Origin: Deltaproteobacteria bacterium
GTDB taxonomy: Bacteria; Myxococcota_A; Polyangia; Polyangiales; Houyiibacteriaceae
Reading direction: 5' to 3'
Assembly: GCA_013151775.1 (NCBI GenBank)
Contig: JAADHO010000204.1
Coordinates: forward strand, 8,580 to 54,616
DNA: 46,037 nt
The translations under genes were made by a program, and so were the position numbers. Under the pieces are notes generated by a model. That model saw only the letters and a program-made list of their open reading frames with translations, searched no databases and was not told where the DNA came from. This document shows positions 18,068-30,839 of the stretch, in pieces; position 1 is the stretch's first letter, and every line of letters begins with the position of its first letter.

Positions 18068-19255
18068 CTACGCCACGCTGCGCTCTTCGGCGGGCGCCTC
18101 GATCACATACGCCCTGAGCGGCTCCTGCACGCTGCCGCGCGAGGCGAAGTTCGCGAGGCGCATGCGCAGAGCCTCCGTGACCTCGATGCCCTTGGCGAGC
18201 AGCACGGCGCCGTTGTCGGTCATGACGTCCTCCGCGATCACCATGCCCGCACGGATCTCCTTGGCCAGGAGCTCGCGCAGCACCTTCTGGGGCGCGGTCT
18301 GCCGACGACTGAAGAGGGCCTGGAGCACGCGCGGATCGTAGCTCTTGGCCCGACTCGCGAGCGTGTCCCGGATGGTCTCGGCGTCGAGCCCGCGCGCCTC
18401 GAGCGCCTGCATGTCGAGCACGGCACGCAAGATGCGCGCGCCGAGGGGCAGCTCCTCACCGCGGCGGTCGTCAGCGGGCGAACCCGAGCCATCGAAGCCC
18501 TTCTGCTGATAGCGCAGGATCTCGCGCACGGGTCCGAGGCGCGGGATGGGCGCGAGCAGCTCCACGGCCACCTCGGGCAACCGCGCGACCATCTTGCGTT
18601 CCTCCGCGCTCAGCACGGCGCCCTTCTGATAGCGCTCGAGCACGTCCGGAGGCAGGGTGATCAGAGGCAGCGAGGCGAGCATGCCAGCGACCTCGATGGG
18701 CCAGCGATCCTCCGCCCCGAGCTGATCGAGGATCTGCGTCACGCGATGCTCCGTGCGCTTGGCGTGACCGAAGGCCGAAGGGCTCGCCATGGCCAAGGTC
18801 TCGGTCAACGCCTGCACGGCGCCGCGCAAGGTCTGCTCGAGCAGGATCTTCTCCGAGGTGATCAGCCGATGCTGCTCGATGGCCGCCTCCACGGTCTGCA
18901 GCAGCACGCTGGGCGGACAAGGCTTGGTCAAGAAGCGGAAGAGCTGACCGTCGTTGACGGCGGCCACGGCGGACTCGAAGTCGGACTGCCCGGTGAGCAG
19001 CACGCGCGTGACGTCGGGATGTTGCTGGCGCACGGCGGCGAGGAAGGCGGCGCCGTTCATCTCCGGCATGCGCATGTCGCTGATCACCATGGCGAAGGGC
19101 TGCTCGTCGCTCTCTTCGCTGAGGACGTCGAGCCCCGCGCGTCCGCCGGTGGCCTTGAACACGTCGTAGTCGAGGGCCAGGTGTCGCTCGAGTCCGTCGA
19201 GCACCTTCGGCTCGTCGTCCACCAACAGGATGCGTGCGTTCTCTTCCTCACTCAT
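18068..19255 (-). CDS. Response regulator with degenerate HD-GYP-like output domain
   Basis: REC: ILLVDDEPKVLDGLERHL, VISDMRMPEMNG, FLTKPC; C-terminal RYQQKGFDGSGSPADDRRGEELPLGARILRAVLDMQA resembles the HHE..DGSGYP..LKGEEIPLGARIL region. Confidence 0.82.
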   Translation of the reverse strand: MSEEENARILLVDDEPKVLDGLERHLALDYDVFKATGGRAGLDVLSEESDEQPFAMVISDMRMPEMNGAAFLAAVRQQHPDVTRVLLTGQSDFESAVAAVNDGQLFRFLTKPCPPSVLLQTVEAAIEQHRLITSEKILLEQTLRGAVQALTETLAMASPSAFGHAKRTEHRVTQILDQLGAEDRWPIEVAGMLASLPLITLPPDVLERYQKGAVLSAEERKMVARLPEVAVELLAPIPRLGPVREILRYQQKGFDGSGSPADDRRGEELPLGARILRAVLDMQALEARGLDAETIRDTLASRAKSYDPRVLQALFSRRQTAPQKVLRELLAKEIRAGMVIAEDVMTDNGAVLLAKGIEVTEALRMRLANFASRGSVQEPLRAYVIEAPAEERSVA

Positions 19256-20460
19256 GCCGACTTCTCCAGAACTTCCTGGGCCTTCTCCAGCAGCTGATGC
19301 ACGCTCATGGAGACCCCGAGGGACTCCAGCTCGTGGGACGTCAGGCGCGGAAAGGTGCCGCCCGGCCCAGGCGCACCCACGTCATGCATCGCGCGATCCG
19401 CGAGGTAGACGGCCACGGACGGATCCAGCGTGCGATCGGCCAGGGCCTCGGGACGATGATGCATGGCCACCGCGTCCATCACGGGATAGGGCATGCCCCA
19501 GAGCCCGAGCAGGTAGGCGCCGACCTCCGCGTGGCTGACCGCGCGACTGCGCAGCTCCACCTCGTGCAGCGGCACGCCTTCCGAGCGCGCCGTGCGATCC
19601 GCCTGGCTGATGTAGTCGGGCAGACGTGAGGCCAACACGAGCACGCCCAGGTCGTGCAGCAGCCCACCCAGAAAGGCGTCCTCGCGCATATGCCGATCCT
19701 GCACCAGGGAGTTGGCGAGGTTGGCGACCTGCAGCGAGTGCTTGTGGATGGCGTCGAGATCGAGATCGCAGCCCGGCGGCGCCTTGAAGCTCTTGGCGAT
19801 CTCCGAGGCGAGCACGATGCCCTTCAGCACCTTGCCGCCCAGACGCGTCACTGCGTCCCGCACACTGCTGACGCGTACGGTGGGGGCGAAGAACGCCGTG
19901 TTCACGGTGTGCAGCACCTGCGCCGAGATGGCGATGTCCTGCTCCACGACCTTGGCCAGATCCTGCATGCTCGTGCGCTCGTCTGCGAGCATCGCGCTCA
20001 CCTTGGCGAAGACCTTCGGCCGCGCGGGCAAGGCCTGCACGTCGCCGACCACCTCGCGCAGGGCCGGATCCGAAACCAGAGCCTGCAGCGCGACGGCGCG
20101 CTCGAGCACACCCACCAACACCTCGGCCTTGCAGGGTTTGCTCAAGAACTGGTGCGCCACGGGCATGGCGCGCAGAGCCGCCTCGAGCTCCGTGTGCCCG
20201 CTGAGCACCACCCGGGCCATGTCGGGATGCCTCGCGTGGGCGCGCTTCAAGAGCTCGGCGCCGTCCATGCCGGGCATGCGCATATCCGTGACGATCACGT
20301 CGTAGGGCTCCTCGTCCATCAGCTCGAGGGCCTCGGCGCCGTTGTCGACGAAGTCCATCTCCCACTCGTCCGAGTAGTCGAAGAGCAGGCGCTCGAGGGC
20401 GTTCAGAATGTTCTGCTCGTCGTCCACGAAGAGGATGCGCTTGAGGTCGCCGTCGCTCAT
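19252..20460 (-). CDS. Response regulator with HDOD output domain
   Basis: REC: ILFVDDEQNILNALERLL, VIVTDMRMPGMDG, FLSKPC; HDOD: LPARPKVFAKVSAMLADERTSMQDLAKVVEQDIAISAQVLHTVNTAFF. Confidence 0.9.
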   Translation of the reverse strand: MSDGDLKRILFVDDEQNILNALERLLFDYSDEWEMDFVDNGAEALELMDEEPYDVIVTDMRMPGMDGAELLKRAHARHPDMARVVLSGHTELEAALRAMPVAHQFLSKPCKAEVLVGVLERAVALQALVSDPALREVVGDVQALPARPKVFAKVSAMLADERTSMQDLAKVVEQDIAISAQVLHTVNTAFFAPTVRVSSVRDAVTRLGGKVLKGIVLASEIAKSFKAPPGCDLDLDAIHKHSLQVANLANSLVQDRHMREDAFLGGLLHDLGVLVLASRLPDYISQADRTARSEGVPLHEVELRSRAVSHAEVGAYLLGLWGMPYPVMDAVAMHHRPEALADRTLDPSVAVYLADRAMHDVGAPGPGGTFPRLTSHELESLGVSMSVHQLLEKAQEVLEKSA

Positions 20461-23039
20461 TCCGCCGCCTCCTCGGCGCCCTCGGCCGTGTCCGCCTGCT
20501 CGAGGGGCAGGACCAAGGTGAAGGTCGCACCCTCGCCCTCCACGGACTCGAGCTTCAGATCGCCGTGATGCCCGTCGAGCATCACCTTGCGCGCGATCGC
20601 GAGACCTTGGCCCGTGCCCTTGCCCACGGGCTTGGTGGTGAAGAAGGGATCGAAGACCCGCTCCTGAATCGCCGCGGGCACGCCCGTGCCGTCGTCGGAG
20701 ATGCGGATCTCCACGTGGTCGTCGACCAAGCGCGTGGCGATCTTGATCGTGCCCTTCTCCGCGCTGCCCTCGCCGAGCTTCTCCCCGATGGCGTGCGCCG
20801 CGTTCACGACGATGTTGAGGATCACCTGATTCAGCTCGTCGGGCAGCACGGGCACGCTCGGCAGATCATCGGCGAGATCGAACTCCACCTCGGCCACGTA
20901 CTTCCACTCGTTGCGCGCCACGGTCACCGTCGTCTTCACGGCGCGGTTCAAATCCGTCGGGCTCATGCCCCCGCCGCCGGGGTGCGAGAACTCCTTCATG
21001 GCGCGCACGATGGTGGCTACACGCTCGAGCCCTTCGAGGCTCTGCTCGATCGCCTTGGGCACCTCGCGTCGCACGAAGTCGAGCTTGGCCTTGCGCGCCG
21101 TCTTCTTGAGCGCGGCGAAGTGCGCGGGTGTGACCTCGCCCGCCTTGTCGGCCGCGACCATGGCCTCGGCGGCGTCGAGGAAGGGCCCGAGGCGCTTGAA
21201 GGCGGTCTCGAAGAAGTGGGTGTTGTCCGAGACGTACTGCGTCGGCGTGTTGATCTCGTGGGCGATGCCCGCGGCGAGCTGCCCGATGGCCTCGAGCTTC
21301 TGGCCCTGCATGCGCTCGGCCTCGAGCTGCTTCATGTCCGTGATGTCCTGAAGCACGGCCATGGCGAACTCGACCTCCTCGCCCTCACCGAAGATCGGCG
21401 CGCCCCACATGCGCACGATGCGCTTGTCGCCCTTCACCGTGACCTCCACCTCCTCGACGCTCTCCTCCCCGCCGTAGGCGCGCACCAGAGGCAGGCGCTC
21501 GAGGTTGCGTCGGCCGACGCGACCGAGACGCTGCTCCCCATCCAGAGTGTCCGCCACGTGACCGATCAAGGTCAGATCCTCGCCCCCAGGGCCCTGCTCC
21601 GAGGCGGGCTCCTCGGGGTGCATGCTCTGCTCACGCCCCAGGAGCTCGCGAGCTCGGTCGTTCACGTAGTAGGTCGCGCCCTCCGAGTCTTCGACGAAGA
21701 CCCCGAGGGGCAGGACGTCGAGAAAACGCCGGATCCGCAGATCGGCCTGCCGACGCTCGGACTCCGCGCGAGCCTGACGCGTGACGTCGCTGAGCACGCC
21801 CACGACCTTCAGAGGTTGGCCCGAAGGATCCCGATGCACGACGCCCGCGCAGCTCAACACCAACTCGGCGGCGCCGGAGCGAAAACGGAAGCGGCTGGCG
21901 ATCGGCCCCTGCCCGCTCAGGCCGGCCTCGACGGAAGCGCCGAAGGCGGCGCGATCCTGCTCGTGCACGCGGGCGACGAAGTCCTCACGGCTGAGGCCGC
22001 CTGACGAAGCGTCGAGGTCGAGCTTCTGGCGCAGGTGTTCGTCGAGCACGAGAGCGTCCTCCTCCACGTGCCAGACGAAGGAGCCCGTGCCGCCGGCGGC
22101 CATGGCCATGCCGAGCTGCTCCTGCTGATGGGTGAGCAGCTGCTGTGCCCGCTCGAGGTCGGTGTTCTGCCGATCGAGCCGGCCGTGGGCGTCGTTCAGG
22201 CGCTCGGCCGCCTCGAGCAGGCTGCGCTGACGCAGACCCAGCTCGAGGGCCAGCGCTGCCAGGGGCAGGAGCGCGGCGAAGAGCTTCAGCCCGTGGGCCG
22301 CCAGGGTCCGCGTATCCGTCAGCTCACCCGAGACCCCGAAGGCCAGGGACTCCGCGAGGAGCTGAGGCACGAGAGAGGCCAGCAGCGCCACGGCGATGGG
22401 AGGAACTCCTCGGGACAGCTGGTGGCGGTGGCGCGAGCCCAACAACAAGGCGGCGGCGAAGAGCAGACCGGGCGCCCAACGCAGGACGCGCATCGCGCCC
22501 TCGGGAGGCGAGGCCAGCCAGTCGAGACCGAGGGCGACGATCGCCAGAGCGGTCAATATCGCCGAAGCATCCACCAGCCAGACCAGGCGAAGGCTCCGGC
22601 CCTTGGGAGAGTCGGCGTCCTGCCGGCCACAGCAGGCGAGCAGGACATAGCCCGTGGCCAGGAACACTCGCACCAGCAGCCGAGCGGCTTCGTCGCCCGC
22701 TCCACCGACCGCGCCCAAGAGCTGATCGTCGAACAGGGTCTGGACTCCGTCGAGCAGACCGGCGAAGCCAAAGATGGCGCCTAACAACGCAGGCAGGGTG
22801 GTGCGACGAAAGACCCACCAATAGAGCAGCGCCAAGAGCGCCGTCACGCAGCCGATGCCGACGCTGGTCCACTCGACCACGGCGTGCGCGACGCTCTCGA
22901 GCGCCAGGGCCGAGGTGGAGTGGGGCACGGGCACCCGCAAGAGCCCCGTGGCCAAGAGCAGACTCAGGGCGCCGACACCCAACACCACCGCCACGGTGCG
23001 TGGAAAATCGAGTCTCTGGATATCCTGCTTGATCTGCAT
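20457..23039 (-). CDS. Membrane sensor histidine kinase with PAS domains
   Basis: Multi-TM N-terminus; PAS-like segments; EAIGQLAAGIAHEINTPTQYVSDN H-box; LNQVILNIVVNAAHAIGE, DDGTGVP, FDPFFTTKPVGKGTGQGLAIARKV. Confidence 0.92.
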   Translation of the reverse strand: MQIKQDIQRLDFPRTVAVVLGVGALSLLLATGLLRVPVPHSTSALALESVAHAVVEWTSVGIGCVTALLALLYWWVFRRTTLPALLGAIFGFAGLLDGVQTLFDDQLLGAVGGAGDEAARLLVRVFLATGYVLLACCGRQDADSPKGRSLRLVWLVDASAILTALAIVALGLDWLASPPEGAMRVLRWAPGLLFAAALLLGSRHRHQLSRGVPPIAVALLASLVPQLLAESLAFGVSGELTDTRTLAAHGLKLFAALLPLAALALELGLRQRSLLEAAERLNDAHGRLDRQNTDLERAQQLLTHQQEQLGMAMAAGGTGSFVWHVEEDALVLDEHLRQKLDLDASSGGLSREDFVARVHEQDRAAFGASVEAGLSGQGPIASRFRFRSGAAELVLSCAGVVHRDPSGQPLKVVGVLSDVTRQARAESERRQADLRIRRFLDVLPLGVFVEDSEGATYYVNDRARELLGREQSMHPEEPASEQGPGGEDLTLIGHVADTLDGEQRLGRVGRRNLERLPLVRAYGGEESVEEVEVTVKGDKRIVRMWGAPIFGEGEEVEFAMAVLQDITDMKQLEAERMQGQKLEAIGQLAAGIAHEINTPTQYVSDNTHFFETAFKRLGPFLDAAEAMVAADKAGEVTPAHFAALKKTARKAKLDFVRREVPKAIEQSLEGLERVATIVRAMKEFSHPGGGGMSPTDLNRAVKTTVTVARNEWKYVAEVEFDLADDLPSVPVLPDELNQVILNIVVNAAHAIGEKLGEGSAEKGTIKIATRLVDDHVEIRISDDGTGVPAAIQERVFDPFFTTKPVGKGTGQGLAIARKVMLDGHHGDLKLESVEGEGATFTLVLPLEQADTAEGAEEAAE

Positions 23040-23206
23040 CTTGCTCCCCTGAGCGTCTACTCATCTCATCGGCGGCCTGCCGCAGTACTGAAGGCCGTTC
23101 GCGTGACCATGCCGAGCGCGTTCGAGGTGAAGTCTCGAGCATCGAGTCCGTACTTGGGGACGCTGCGGCCCTGTTCCACGCTCAAGTTCGCAGCAAAACG
23201 GCCGTA

Positions 23207-23950
23207 GTGGATCCCAACGGGAGGCGTTGGAGAGAAGCCTTGACGCAGACAAGCCTAGCCGGGGCGCAGAGTGGAGAACGACCCGTCAGCTCGGGCGCCG
23301 CCGCGCGCATCGTACAGACCGCCCTCGCCCCCGACTGCTCCTTGCCCGAGCTGGCGAAGCTCGCCGAGAGCGATCCAGCCTTCGCCATCCGTGTGCTCTC
23401 CGTGGTGAACAGCGCGGCCTTCGGCCTGAGCTGTCAGGTGGGCGACGTGAAGCGCGCCGTGGGCCTGCTCGGCGTGCGCGGTCTGCGAAACCTCGCCTTG
23501 GGTTTCATCGTGACCAGCATGGTGCCCTCGGGCGAGCTCGGCACCCTGATCCTCGCCCAAGCACTGAGGCGCGCCACGGCGTCGCGAGCGGTGGCCCAGG
23601 CCCTGGGCGAGCGTCGCGCTGACGAGGCCTTCACCGTCGGGCTGCTGCTCGAGTGTGGTCTGATGAACCTCGCCAGCGAAGACGCGGAGATCGCACAGGA
23701 GGTGGTTCGTGCGCCGGCGGCCCATCGCTCTCTGAGGGAGAAGGCGCTGGGACCGCGAGCCGCATCCCGTGACGGGCGCGCGCATGATGCAGGAATTCGG
23801 CCTACCCGAAGAGCTGGCCGAGGCCATCGCGCATCACCACGACGCGGAGCCTCCGGCCGACCGCTTGGGGCGCGCCGTGTGGCTGGGCGAGCGCCTCGCG
23901 GGCCTGTTCGAAGGCGGCAATTTCGCCGTCAGCCGCGAGCAGGCACGTGA
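23207..23950 (+). CDS. HDOD domain protein, apparent N-terminal part of a frameshifted HDOD-GGDEF gene
   Basis: AARIVQTALAPDCSLPELAKLAESDPAFAIRVLSVVNSAAFGLSCQVGDVKRAVGLLGVRGLRNLALG; after EKALG (about 23751) the frame becomes non-native Arg/Gly-rich sequence. Confidence 0.7.
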   Translation: MDPNGRRWREALTQTSLAGAQSGERPVSSGAAARIVQTALAPDCSLPELAKLAESDPAFAIRVLSVVNSAAFGLSCQVGDVKRAVGLLGVRGLRNLALGFIVTSMVPSGELGTLILAQALRRATASRAVAQALGERRADEAFTVGLLLECGLMNLASEDAEIAQEVVRAPAAHRSLREKALGPRAASRDGRAHDAGIRPTRRAGRGHRASPRRGASGRPLGARRVAGRAPRGPVRRRQFRRQPRAGT

Positions 23951-24734
23951 GGACGCGCGAGCCATCGGGCTCGAGGACGACGCGATCGACAGCCTGCTCG
24001 AGCAGCTCCCGACACTGGTCGCCGAGGGCGCGAGCGCCTACCAATGGAAGCTGGGAAAGCAGATCTCCCTCGACGAGCTGATGCGTGACGCCAGCCGCAG
24101 CCTGGTGGAGATGAACCTCCACTACGAGGGCACGGTGCGCGCCCTGGAGGCCGTGCTGGCCGAGAAGGACGCGCTCACCCGCGAGCTGTCGGCGGCGAAC
24201 GAGAAGCTCGCGGCCCTGGCCTCCACGGACGGCCTGACGGATCTGCCCAACAAGCGCACGCTGCTCAGCGCCATGGCCCGCGATCTGGCCCACGCCGATC
24301 GCGAGGGCACGGCCTTGAGCGTGATCTTCATCGACGTGGATCACTTCAAGCTCTTCAACGATCGCTGGGGGCACGCCACCGGGGACGAGGTGCTGCGCGT
24401 GGTAGGCCGCCTGATGAAGCAGGGCCTGCGCCAGGGGGATCTGCCGGCGCGCTACGGCGGCGAGGAATTCGTCATCGTGCTGCCCCACACGGACGCCGAG
24501 GGCGCGCTGCTGGTGGCCGAGCGCGTGCGCGCCAGCCTGGAGGCCGAGAGCGTGAAGGGCCCCGAAGGGCCGCTATCGGTGACCGCCTCCTTCGGGGTCG
24601 CGTCGGTGCGCGGACCGGGCTGCAAGGACGCCACGGAGGGCCTACTCGGGCGAGCCGACGCAGCGCTCTACGTGGCCAAGGACAATGGCCGCAACCAAGT
24701 CTCCGTCGCACAGGCAGAGGTCGTGGCTGCGTGA
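23769..24734 (+). CDS. Diguanylate cyclase (GGDEF), C-terminal part of the frameshifted HDOD-GGDEF gene
   Basis: HDOD C-terminal tail MMQEFGLPEELAEAIAHHHDAEPP then STDGLTDLPNKR, FIDVDHFKLFND, ARYGGEEF; I-site RQGD upstream. Confidence 0.88.
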   Translation: MTGARMMQEFGLPEELAEAIAHHHDAEPPADRLGRAVWLGERLAGLFEGGNFAVSREQAREDARAIGLEDDAIDSLLEQLPTLVAEGASAYQWKLGKQISLDELMRDASRSLVEMNLHYEGTVRALEAVLAEKDALTRELSAANEKLAALASTDGLTDLPNKRTLLSAMARDLAHADREGTALSVIFIDVDHFKLFNDRWGHATGDEVLRVVGRLMKQGLRQGDLPARYGGEEFVIVLPHTDAEGALLVAERVRASLEAESVKGPEGPLSVTASFGVASVRGPGCKDATEGLLGRADAALYVAKDNGRNQVSVAQAEVVAA

Positions 24735-24806
24735 TGCGGCGCGCCATGGGCGCCGTCGAATCGAACTCCGGTGGCGGTTGGGCGCCATAGACCGTAGGAA
24801 GGGGAG

Positions 24807-26215
24807 ATGTCGCTCGAGTTTCGGCTGCTGCGGATTCCCGTCCGGATCCACGTCTGGTTTCTGATCACGGGGTTCTTCCTGTGGCAACTGCAGACGGAAG
24901 GCAGCGACAGCACACGCGGGCTCCCGACGCTGCTGGTGACCATCGCCATCCTGGCGCAGGGCGTGCTGATGCACGAGCTCGGGCACGCTCTGGTCGGGCG
25001 CTCCTACGGGCTCTCTCCGCGCATCGAGCTGCTGGCCCTGGGCGGACTCACCTGGTGGGATGGAGGCGAGCCGCTGACGCCCAGGCGACGCATCCTGGTG
25101 AGCTTCGCGGGACCGGCCGTGGGTTTGGTCTTGGGTGCGCCCGCCCTGGTCTGGGCGCTGATGGCGCCGCCCGCGCACCCGGTGGCGGCCTACGCCCTGA
25201 GCTTCTTCTGGTTCGTCAATTTCGGCTGGGCGATCTTCAACCTGATGCCGATGATGCCACTCGACGGCGGCAACATCATGGCGGCCGTGTTCGAGATCTT
25301 CTCGCGCGAGCGGGGTCGGCTGATGGCCCGCTACGTCTCTTTCGGGGTGATCGGCCTGTTGGTCGCTGGCGCCGCCGCTCTGGAAGACGGGCTCTTGGCG
25401 GTGTTCTTGGCCTTCCTGGCCTTCGGCAACTACCAAGGCATGAAGGCCGAACGCATCTTCCGCGAGCGACTGGCGGGCTTGCGCGACGAGGCGCTCGCGC
25501 AGGCGGATGGGGCCGAAGAGGACGCGCCGGAGATCGAGACCGACCCGGCCCTGGACGCGTTGGCGCGCGGCGACGGAGCCGGCGTGGTAGCGGGAGCGGA
25601 GCAGCGCCTGGACGAGGCCACGGAAGTGGAGGATCGGGACGAAGCCTGGCACCTGATGGCCTGGGGTAGGCTGCTGCTCGAGGACGCGGCGGGGGCGCGC
25701 GAGGCGCTCGACCAGATGAGCGGAGATCGGGCGGCGGACCCGGCCCTCGACGGAGCCATCGCGCTCGCGACGGACGACGTCGAGCTGGCTCTGGAGCGGC
25801 TCTTGGTCGCCCTGCGCGAAGGACAAGTGGACGGCTTCGTCGAGTCTCGCCTGGTGGAGGCCGCCCGAGCGAGCGGAGACTACGGCGCGCTGCGCGAGCG
25901 GCTCGCGGCCCTGCCCGACGAACGCGTCAGCCCAGAGCTGGTTCATCGCATCGAGGCCGCAGCCTTCCGCGCGGGTCTCTTCGAGCAGGCCGCTGGCTAC
26001 GGCGAGTGGCTGTGGGAGCGCACCGGGCACGGCCTCGCGGCCTTCAACGTCGCCTGCGCCATGACCCGCCTCGAGCGCCACGGCGACGCCATGAGCTGGC
26101 TCGAGCGCGCTCGGGACGCAGAATTCGTGGATCCCGAAGTCTACGATCAGGACGAAGATCTCGAGAGCCTGCGCCTGCGCCCCGAGTGGAAAGCGTTTCG
26201 AGCAAGCCTCGGGCC

Positions 26216-26219
<4 letters not shown>
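24807..26219 (+). CDS. M50-family (site-2-protease-like) membrane metallopeptidase with C-terminal TPR-like region
   Basis: HELGHALVGRSYG; NLMPMMPLDGGNIM; helical repeat-like C-terminus with AFNVACAMTRLERHGDAMSWLERA. Confidence 0.88.
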
Positions 26220-29119
<2,900 letters not shown>

Positions 29120-29156
29120 TTGTTTCCGCTGGGCACGTGCGCTAGTCTGCGCCCCG

Positions 29157-29924
29157 ATGACGCCGAAACCGCTCTACCTGCGCATGGGTGGGCACGTCTT
29201 TCCATTGCGAGATGGCGAGATGGCGCTCGGCCGGAGCAGTCAATGCGAGGTGGTGCTGGTGGACGGACGCGCGTCACGACGCCACGCGCTGATCCGCATC
29301 GTGGAGGGCCACGCGACCATCGAAGACCTGCAGAGCCGCAACGGAATCCTGGTCGACGGAGTGCGCGTCAGCGAGCCCACGGCCCTGCTCTTGGGCTCGC
29401 GCATCACCATCGGCTCCACGCATCTGATCGTGGTGGACACGGCCGGGACCGCCGCAGACACGGCCCAAGACGTGGCCCGCATGCGCAGGCGCACGCGTGA
29501 CTCGGCGGCGGCGACGGAGCCCGGTGACATCTTCGGTGGGCTCTTGGACCAATGCGCCAACGACCTCGACGAGGGACGCGTCTCGGACGCGGAATTCTCC
29601 ATCACGAACCTGTTGATGAGCATGCAGGCTGGCGTGGAGGGTGGCGCCAACATCGAGCCGAAGCTCTTCGAGTTGGCCACCGAGTTGGCGAGCCTGTTGG
29701 CCGAGCAGACGGGTCACCACGACTGGCTGGACCGCGCCCTCGAGCTGCACCGCGCCGCGGGACGCGTGCTGGGGCCGAGCGCTCTGCGACGCATCGAGTC
29801 GGGAGACGTGCGCCCGGATCCGAGCGTGCTGGCGCAGTACGTCAAAGAGGTCAGCGCCCGCCCACTGCCCCTCGACGCGCGTGAGCGACTCGAGCGCCTC
29901 GGCCGACTCTCCCAAGGACACTGA
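29157..29924 (+). CDS. FHA domain protein
   Basis: FPLRDGEMALGRSSQCEVVLVDGRASRRHALIRIVEGHATIEDLQSRNGILVDGVRV. Confidence 0.9.
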   Translation: MTPKPLYLRMGGHVFPLRDGEMALGRSSQCEVVLVDGRASRRHALIRIVEGHATIEDLQSRNGILVDGVRVSEPTALLLGSRITIGSTHLIVVDTAGTAADTAQDVARMRRRTRDSAAATEPGDIFGGLLDQCANDLDEGRVSDAEFSITNLLMSMQAGVEGGANIEPKLFELATELASLLAEQTGHHDWLDRALELHRAAGRVLGPSALRRIESGDVRPDPSVLAQYVKEVSARPLPLDARERLERLGRLSQGH

Positions 29925-29990
29925 GCCGGCCGGCCCCAGGTCTGACGTACGCGTTGCTGCGCGCGAGTGCCTGAAGTAGCCTGGGCGCCC

Positions 29991-30839
29991 ATGCCTATTC
30001 GAGACCTCGGCTATCGGCCCTATGAGGGAGAGCGGCTGCCGCCAAGCCACAACATGGCGGTGCTGCTGCGCCACGGACTCCGTCGCGCCTGGGGTTCGTG
30101 GCTGGTCAAGATCGCCGCCTTCTTGGGCTGGGTGCCGACCGTGGTGGCCCTGGCCCTGCTGGGGCTGCGCTACGTCATGGAGCAGCGCGGCGCCCAGGTT
30201 GGCGCCCTCGACGCGGGCCAAGCGCTGCACACGCTCACGCTCTTTCAGCTCTGGCCCTTCATCACCATGGTGACCCTGGGCGCCGGCGCGGGTGTGATCT
30301 CCCGAGACCTGACCCACCGTGCGTTCCAGTTCTACTTTTCGAAGCCCGTAACGCCCACCCAATACCTGGTGGGGCGCACCTCGGCCGTGGCCATCTGGTG
30401 CTTCTTCCTGATCTGGCTGCCGAGCCTGATCACCGTGGTGGTGCTCGTGGGCACGGCGCCCGCGGAGCTGCGCCTCGAGCGCCTCGGCCTGATGCTGCCT
30501 GCCACGCTCGACGCCGCGCTGATCGCCGCGGTCTGCGCCACGGCGTCGGTGGGCATCTCCTCCCTCAGTCGAAGTCGCGCCTTCAGCATGAGCGCCTGGC
30601 TGGTGCTGCTCTTCGTGCCCCACGTGCTGGCCCAGATCGTCTTCGCCGTGGGCGACTGGCCGTGGCTGCGCCTGGCCTCCATCCCCGCGCTGCTCTCGAT
30701 CGTGGGCGAGGCGCTCTACCGCATCGAGCCCGACAGCGCTCTGCGCTGGTATCACGCCCTGCCGGTGCTGGCGGGCGTCATGGCGGGCGCCATCACGTTG
30801 GCCATGAATCGACTCCGACACACGCAGGTGATCTCGTGA
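29991..30839 (+). CDS. ABC-2 type transporter permease
   Basis: MPIRDLGYRPYEGERLPPSHNMAVLLRHGLRRAWGSWLVKIAAFLG; several TM helices; GAGVISRDLTHRAFQFYFSKPVTPTQYLVGR. Confidence 0.85.
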   Translation: MPIRDLGYRPYEGERLPPSHNMAVLLRHGLRRAWGSWLVKIAAFLGWVPTVVALALLGLRYVMEQRGAQVGALDAGQALHTLTLFQLWPFITMVTLGAGAGVISRDLTHRAFQFYFSKPVTPTQYLVGRTSAVAIWCFFLIWLPSLITVVVLVGTAPAELRLERLGLMLPATLDAALIAAVCATASVGISSLSRSRAFSMSAWLVLLFVPHVLAQIVFAVGDWPWLRLASIPALLSIVGEALYRIEPDSALRWYHALPVLAGVMAGAITLAMNRLRHTQVIS

